This document shows, piece by piece, positions 59,768 through 64,000 of a stretch of 64,000 nucleotides of DNA. Each line of letters begins with the position of its first letter. Position 1 is the stretch's first letter. The notes below the pieces were generated by a model. That model searched no databases. It was not told the origin of the DNA and saw nothing but the letters and a program-made list of their open reading frames with translations. Source of the DNA: Sphingomonas_B tabacisoli (lineage in GTDB: Bacteria; Pseudomonadota; Alphaproteobacteria; Sphingomonadales; Sphingomonadaceae). Both the position numbers and the translations under genes were made by a program. Location: contig NZ_JBHUDY010000001.1 in NCBI RefSeq assembly GCF_042678385.1, forward strand, positions 2,562,485 to 2,626,484, read 5' to 3'.

Positions 59768-62080
59768 ATGAACCTGAAAGCATGGTCCCGAACACATTGG
59801 TCGCTGACCATAGTTTCTGCCGCGGCGGCTGTCGGGCTGGGATTCGGGCTCACGGGCGTCGGCGCGGGCCTCGATCAGCTGCTCCAGCGTCTCCGCTGGG
59901 AGTTGCGGAGCCATCCGGCAAGCGGTTCAGTCCACATCGTCGATATCGATGCGCGCAGTCTTGCGGCACTCGACGGCTGGCCATGGCCGCGCAGCCACCA
60001 CGCGCGCGTCATCGATCAGCTTAGAAAAGTCGGTGCTGCCACTATCGCGTTCGACGTCGATTTTTCCGCTCGATCAACCGCTGGCGACGATGCGGCGCTT
60101 GTCGCGGCGCTCGCTCGCGCTCATGGCGCAGTCGTTTTGCCGACTTTTCGCCAACGGTCGGGTGCTGGACAAGCCGAGTGGGTAGATTCGCTGCCGTTTC
60201 ATGAGGCCCGCGAACAATCGGTGCTCGCAGCAGTCAGCGTCAGGCCCGATGCAGACGGCTATGTCCGCCGGATGCCGATCGCCACGGTGACCCGCGGGCT
60301 CCCCCGCCCTTCGCTGTCCGCGATGATCGCCCAAGTGAGCGGCCGCGCGGGCGAACGCTTCAGCGTCGACTTTTCAATCGATCCCGGATCCATTCCCCAC
60401 CACAGCTTTGTGGATGTGTTGAAGGGGCAGGTTCCGCGCAACGTGCTGGCGGGCAAGCGGGTATTGATCGGCGCGAGCGCGATCGAGCTTGGGGATCAAT
60501 ATGCAGTGCCTCGGTACGGCGTCATCCCAGGCGTTGTCATTCAAGCCCTTGCCGCGGAAACATTGACTGCCGGCACATTCCGACCTGTGGCTTGGCCCCT
60601 TCCGCTGCTGTTCGCGTTGCTTGTCGTCGCCGCGCTTCTGCGCACCCGAACCGGCCCGCGCCTCGCGGTTTGGGTTGGCGTGAGCCTTGTCACCATGTTC
60701 GCCGGCTCGCTGGCCGCCGAACAATGGATGCATTTTATCGTGCCGCTCGCGCCTGCGTTTGCGGCGATCGCCTTTGCCGCTGCGGCGGTGGCCGCACTGC
60801 AGCTGGCTGCCGACACTGAGCGACGTCGGTTGACGGATGTCGAGTCCGGGTTGCCGAACAAGGCGGCCATGGCCCGTTGGCTTCAGGAGAATAGCTTCCA
60901 CTCGATCGTCGTCGCGCGCGTCGCGGCATTCGAGCGGCTTGCAGCGGCACTTGGGGGTCACGAGATCGGAGAGACGATTCGCCGCCTGCAGGACCGCGTC
61001 GCGCTCGCGGTCGAGGGCGTTCCAATCTTCCGGATCGAAGAGGGTGTCCTTGCCTGGCCGGAAGTGCAGGGCGACCGCGCGAGCTTGGAAAATCGGCTCG
61101 CCGGCATTCGCACAGCGATGTTGAACCCGATTGAAGTTCGCGGGCGACGCGCGGACGTGACCTTGCATTTCGGCGTGGCGGAGAATGACGGGGACGCTCC
61201 TTTGCAGCTGATGGCGCATGCCGTGCTCGCTTCAGAGCGCGCGCGGGAAACGCATCGCGGCTGGCGCGTGCACGACGAGGCGGATCGCGCCCAGCTTGGA
61301 CGGGAGCTCTCTCTCCTGGGCGAGCTGGACGAGGCCGTTGCGACCGGCGGGCTGCACGTTCACTATCAACCCAAGCTTGATCTCGGGGCGCGGCGCATCC
61401 GAAGTGCCGAAGCGCTGATCCGCTGGCGTCACCCTGAGTTGGGCGCGCTTTCCCCCGACGCGTTCGTGCCGCTGGCCGAGCGACACGATCGCATCCTGCC
61501 CCTTACCCGTTTCGTGCTGGATACGGCGCTCCGTGACTCAGCCGAGTGGCGTCGCCGAGGCCATGATATGTCGGTCGCTGTAAACGTGTCGCCGCTACTC
61601 GTCGTGTCGCCCGACTTCTTCGAAGCTGTGGCTCAAATCGTGGCCGGTCCACACTTCGTGCGTGGCAGCTTGATCTTCGAAGTGACGGAATCGGCGGTGC
61701 TCGAGGATCTCGAAAGTGCAATCCAAGCGCTGCATGCCTTTCGGTCGATGGGCATTGCGATTTCGATGGATGACTACGGCACCGGCCAATCGACGCTTGC
61801 CTATCTGCAGCAGCTTCCGCTCGATGAGCTGAAGATCGATCGTCGGTTCGTTCAGCACGCGGACAAGGATCGTAACGACGCCGTGCTCGTCCAGTCGACC
61901 ATCGATATGGCGCACAAGCTTGGTCTGAAGGTGGTCGCCGAGGGTGTCGAGGATAAGGGTTGCTTCGACTTCCTCAAGTCTGCGGGCTGCGACGCCGTCC
62001 AGGGTTATTTCACCGGCAAGCCGATGTCGTCCGAGATGCTGATCAGGGAAATGACCTCGTCGACGCGGCGAGCAGCTTGA
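59768..62080 (+). CDS. CHASE2 - degenerate GGDEF - EAL receptor (c-di-GMP phosphodiesterase)
   Basis: A 770-residue inner-membrane receptor. One N-terminal membrane helix (about 13-32), then the periplasmic CHASE2 domain (HIVDIDARSLAALDGWPWPRSHHARVIDQLRKVGAATIAFDVDFSA), three membrane helices at about 277-350, a cyclase-like domain in which GGDEF is replaced (RIEEGV), and an intact EAL domain (AEALIRWRHPE, VTESAV, DDYGTGQSTL, KIDRRF, VVAEGVEDK). It should be a phosphodiesterase driven by an extracytoplasmic signal. It follows the FecR gene and may read its state. Confidence 0.9.
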   Translation: MNLKAWSRTHWSLTIVSAAAAVGLGFGLTGVGAGLDQLLQRLRWELRSHPASGSVHIVDIDARSLAALDGWPWPRSHHARVIDQLRKVGAATIAFDVDFSARSTAGDDAALVAALARAHGAVVLPTFRQRSGAGQAEWVDSLPFHEAREQSVLAAVSVRPDADGYVRRMPIATVTRGLPRPSLSAMIAQVSGRAGERFSVDFSIDPGSIPHHSFVDVLKGQVPRNVLAGKRVLIGASAIELGDQYAVPRYGVIPGVVIQALAAETLTAGTFRPVAWPLPLLFALLVVAALLRTRTGPRLAVWVGVSLVTMFAGSLAAEQWMHFIVPLAPAFAAIAFAAAAVAALQLAADTERRRLTDVESGLPNKAAMARWLQENSFHSIVVARVAAFERLAAALGGHEIGETIRRLQDRVALAVEGVPIFRIEEGVLAWPEVQGDRASLENRLAGIRTAMLNPIEVRGRRADVTLHFGVAENDGDAPLQLMAHAVLASERARETHRGWRVHDEADRAQLGRELSLLGELDEAVATGGLHVHYQPKLDLGARRIRSAEALIRWRHPELGALSPDAFVPLAERHDRILPLTRFVLDTALRDSAEWRRRGHDMSVAVNVSPLLVVSPDFFEAVAQIVAGPHFVRGSLIFEVTESAVLEDLESAIQALHAFRSMGIAISMDDYGTGQSTLAYLQQLPLDELKIDRRFVQHADKDRNDAVLVQSTIDMAHKLGLKVVAEGVEDKGCFDFLKSAGCDAVQGYFTGKPMSSEMLIREMTSSTRRAA

Positions 62081-62171
62081 TCGCCACTTGCGGTCACCGT
62101 CTGCGGGAGCGCAGGCACTGTTAACCACTTAAGCGTGGAAACGGAGTGCCCAATTTATCGTATAACGACGC

Positions 62172-62345
62172 ATGCCCGAATATAACCTCAGCTTCGTCCG
62201 CAACGATGACGCAGTCCATGACTATCACTTCGAGGCCAACAACGATGACGAGGCGAAAGCAGTTGTGCGCGATTATCTCGGCTGCGGTGAAGTGCTGGTC
62301 TGGCGGGTAGCACGCGTTTTGGAGCGTTTCGAACACGCCCCCTAA
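62172..62345 (+). CDS. Small hypothetical protein (57 aa)
   Basis: A 57-residue soluble protein: MPEYNLSFVRNDDAVHDYHFE, then ANNDDEAKAVVRDYLGCGEVLVWRVARVLERF. The beta-beta-alpha-beta-like pattern of short N-terminal strands, an alpha helix with DDEAKAVV and an aromatic C-terminus is common in small sphingomonad proteins (DUF6894-like), but I cannot prove the family. There is no clear ribosome binding site. It starts 91 nt behind the CHASE2-EAL stop. Confidence 0.55.
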   Translation: MPEYNLSFVRNDDAVHDYHFEANNDDEAKAVVRDYLGCGEVLVWRVARVLERFEHAP

Positions 62346-62822
62346 ACTGCCGATTGCCGCTCGCTAATACCGAAGGCCCGGACCTCGGGCCACGCCCGTG
62401 GGGGTTCCAGACGCCATTTCGTTGAGCAGCGTCGCCATTGCCCGGACCCGTGGGCGGTTATCTCATCCTGACCGTAGGCAATCACCGCAAGGCCATCTCG
62501 AATTTCTTCAAGCAGGCTCAAGACCTGCCGCGACAGCGACGCCTGAATATTTGCCGCGACATCACTACGGCCAAGGGGACGGCGAGCTGATGCGAGTGAT
62601 GGACGTCCGCCGACGGGAAAATGGTGCCCCGAAGACAAAAAATGGGCACTCAAATTACTGGCAAATTTCCGTGGCCAGGTAAACTCGGCAAGGAGCTAGG
62701 CACGTTCAGACCGTCGGGTCCTGAATCTCACCTGTAGGAAGTGACGTCGAAACAGCGGGTCGCGGTTCGCAGATCAGACGGTCGCACCAGGCGCGGGCCG
62801 GACCCGACCGGACTGGATGATG
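62346..62822. other. Stretch without a supported gene
   Basis: About 480 bp between the small hypothetical gene and the tesB end. Open frames on both strands (62342-62653 minus, 62398-62682 plus) have neither a ribosome binding site nor recognisable domains, so I do not call them. No repeat or RNA gene seen. Confidence 0.45.
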
Positions 62823-63686
62823 TCAGTCGAACCCCATGGCTACTTCCTGCACGACGCTGGCCACGAGTTCGCCCGCTTCATTGTAGATGAAGCCGCGTGC
62901 AAGGCCCCGGCCGGCGCCCGCCCAAGGACTTTCGGTTTGATAATAGAGCCATTGATCGGCGCGCGCGGGCGCATGGAACCACATACTATGATTGAGCGAA
63001 GCGAAGAAGCTGGCGCTCCCTGTCGGCGCGTGCAGTGCTCCAGCAACACCCGCAAACCAGTAGTCCGACATGAACGCGAGCAGGCACTGGTGATCACCTT
63101 GATCTTCGACCTCACTGGCCGAGGACATCCTGAACCAAAAATCCTGCTCGGCACCGCGACCTTCCCTGGTGAGCAGCCGTTCAGGTTCTGTGAGCCGAAG
63201 CTCGACGGGAAATGGCCGCTGGTAAAGGTCGGCCATGCGAGGATCGAGCTGATGCCGGTTCTTCCCGGCAAAGATCGCCAGATTGTCCAAACGCTCGGGC
63301 AGCTCGACGCTGCCGAGTTCCAGTTGATGGCGAACGCCGTCGCGGCACGCCTGGAACGAACAAAGCAGATCAAACATCGGGGCCCCGCCCTGCGACACGA
63401 TGACGCGCCGCGCTGCGAACTGTTTGCCATCCCTCGTCCGGGTTACCGAGAAGTCGAGCGGATGCGCCGCCTTGCCCGCTTGCAGGAAGAGGGCCGAGCA
63501 GTGATGAATCGGCCAATCCGGCACCGTTCGGCGGGCTGCGACGAGCGCTTGTGCCAGATATTGCCCGCCGAAAACGGCGCCAGCATAGTTATCCTGCTGG
63601 TGCACGCTCCTAAATTCATCGCCCCCCAGGTCACGGAGATCGATGACCTGGCGCGCGCTGAGTGACGGTTCGGCCGATGCTGTCAC
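62823..63686 (-). CDS. tesB: Acyl-CoA thioesterase II (TesB family)
   Basis: A 287-residue double hot-dog thioesterase that releases free acids from medium- and long-chain acyl-CoA in the cytosol. The first hot-dog has NYAGAVFGGQYLAQALVAA (residues 33-51) with the family VFGGQ, and the second contains SLNHSMWFHAPARADQWLYYQTESPWAG followed by RGFIYNEAGELVASVVQE. It starts with GTG and lies 3 bp behind mmsA on the same strand, suggesting a role in branched-chain amino acid or propionate-related CoA metabolism. Confidence 0.92.
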   Translation of the reverse strand: MTASAEPSLSARQVIDLRDLGGDEFRSVHQQDNYAGAVFGGQYLAQALVAARRTVPDWPIHHCSALFLQAGKAAHPLDFSVTRTRDGKQFAARRVIVSQGGAPMFDLLCSFQACRDGVRHQLELGSVELPERLDNLAIFAGKNRHQLDPRMADLYQRPFPVELRLTEPERLLTREGRGAEQDFWFRMSSASEVEDQGDHQCLLAFMSDYWFAGVAGALHAPTGSASFFASLNHSMWFHAPARADQWLYYQTESPWAGAGRGLARGFIYNEAGELVASVVQEVAMGFD

Positions 63687-63689
63687 GCT

Positions 63690-64000
63690 TCACCCCATCG
63701 TTGGAATGACGAAGGCGTTCTCACCGGTTGCGGAGCCGTCGGGCCAGCGCTGGGTGACGGTCTTGGTCTTCGTCCAGAACCGCACGCCTTCCATGCCGTG
63801 CTGGTTGATGTCGCCGAACGCGCTGCGCTTCCAGCCGCCGAATGTGTGATAGGCGACGGGCACCGGGATCGGCACGTTGATGCCGACCATGCCGACGTTC
63901 ACGCGCGCCGCGAACTCGCGCGCGGCATGGCCGTTGCGCGTGAAGATGGCGACGCCGTTGCCATATTGATGCTCGCTCGGGAGCTTCAGCGCCGTCTCGA
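63690..64000 (-). CDS. mmsA: Methylmalonate-semialdehyde dehydrogenase, C-terminal part
   Basis: Only the last 103 codons are inside the window. The sequence LPSEHQYGNGVAIFTRNG ... ARVNVGMVGINVPIPVPV ... GGWKRSAFGDINQHGMEGVRFWTKTKTVTQRWP is characteristic for the CoA-acylating aldehyde dehydrogenase of valine and thymine degradation, which turns (methyl)malonate semialdehyde into propionyl-CoA or acetyl-CoA. It is followed closely by tesB. The N-terminus and the catalytic Cys lie outside the window. Confidence 0.88.
   Translation of the reverse strand, partial: ETALKLPSEHQYGNGVAIFTRNGHAAREFAARVNVGMVGINVPIPVPVAYHTFGGWKRSAFGDINQHGMEGVRFWTKTKTVTQRWPDGSATGENAFVIPTMG

Noticed and set aside
62342..62682. 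Possible small genes on both strands behind the CHASE2-EAL gene
   Set aside because: Neither has a ribosome binding site or a recognisable motif, and the two overlap each other.

Overview
The window is a continuous piece of a high-GC alphaproteobacterial chromosome, most likely from a Sphingomonadaceae member (Sphingomonas or a close relative). Support comes from the DUF6456 protein beside a small XRE regulator, GGAAC-N16/17-CGTT promoters of the EcfG general-stress type, alphaproteobacterial Pho boxes, NodT-type efflux lipoproteins and palindromic repeats of the kind common in sphingomonads. Coding density is high, many neighbours overlap as ATGA, GTGA or TTGA, and I see no phage, insertion sequence, CRISPR array or rRNA. 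One ambiguous base (N, 50669) sits between two identical 36-bp copies and looks like a contig join that splits an efflux adaptor gene.

Region by region. 1-4.8 kb: a truncated secreted protein, PAP2 phosphatase, exported amidohydrolase, two genes with EcfG-type promoters (DUF4142 lipoprotein, cupin), a J-domain protein and LD-carboxypeptidase. 4.8-11.8 kb: a Mur ligase of the Mpl type divergent from the carboxypeptidase (murein recycling), an RNase Z-like hydrolase, L-serine dehydratase, DUF6456/XRE pair, a GMC oxidoreductase and tRNA-Val. 11.9-16.8 kb: desaturase, M48 protease, sugar-epimerase-like SDR, EamA transporter, threonine aldolase. 16.8-20.8 kb: a four-gene operon of circularly permuted ATP-grasp, alpha-E, transglutaminase and Anbu proteasome-like peptidase. 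21.8-27.8 kb: phosphate island with pstSCAB (two Pho-box clusters), Pit transporter and a NUDIX-DUF47 fusion. 28-33.6 kb: MAPEG protein and an EmrAB/NodT efflux operon with a divergent TetR. 33.7-38.3 kb: old-yellow-enzyme, then an ECF sigma/anti-sigma pair divergent from a subtilase and followed on that strand by a Gly/Ser-rich PRC-barrel protein, with the same promoter signature on all three transcripts.

38.4-44 kb: a signalling cluster (two PilZ proteins, a pseudo-receiver/LuxR-HTH/PAS protein, a PAS-GGDEF-EAL protein) whose three main genes carry an ATYCTACCGTA motif 62-68 nt upstream of the start in the same orientation. 44.3-48.2 kb: tRNA-Ser, EipA/DUF1134, pyrC, YgfZ, glutaminyl cyclase and PspC. 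48.7-56 kb: a second TetR with near-palindromic TACCG-N2-CGGTA operators upstream of an RND efflux operon. 56-62 kb: a two-partner-secretion transporter divergent from a FecR/alanine-rich helical protein and a CHASE2-EAL receptor. 62.8-64 kb: TesB thioesterase and the end of methylmalonate-semialdehyde dehydrogenase.

The window is therefore dominated by envelope biology: murein recycling, efflux, surface proteolysis, phosphate supply, and c-di-GMP signalling. The features I consider most worth pursuing are the palindromic two-way ECF promoter with its third copy, the TpsB/FecR/CHASE2-EAL module, the CTACCGTA motif of the signalling cluster, the NUDIX-DUF47 fusion, and the Anbu operon. All family assignments are from reading translated sequence; no database search was run.
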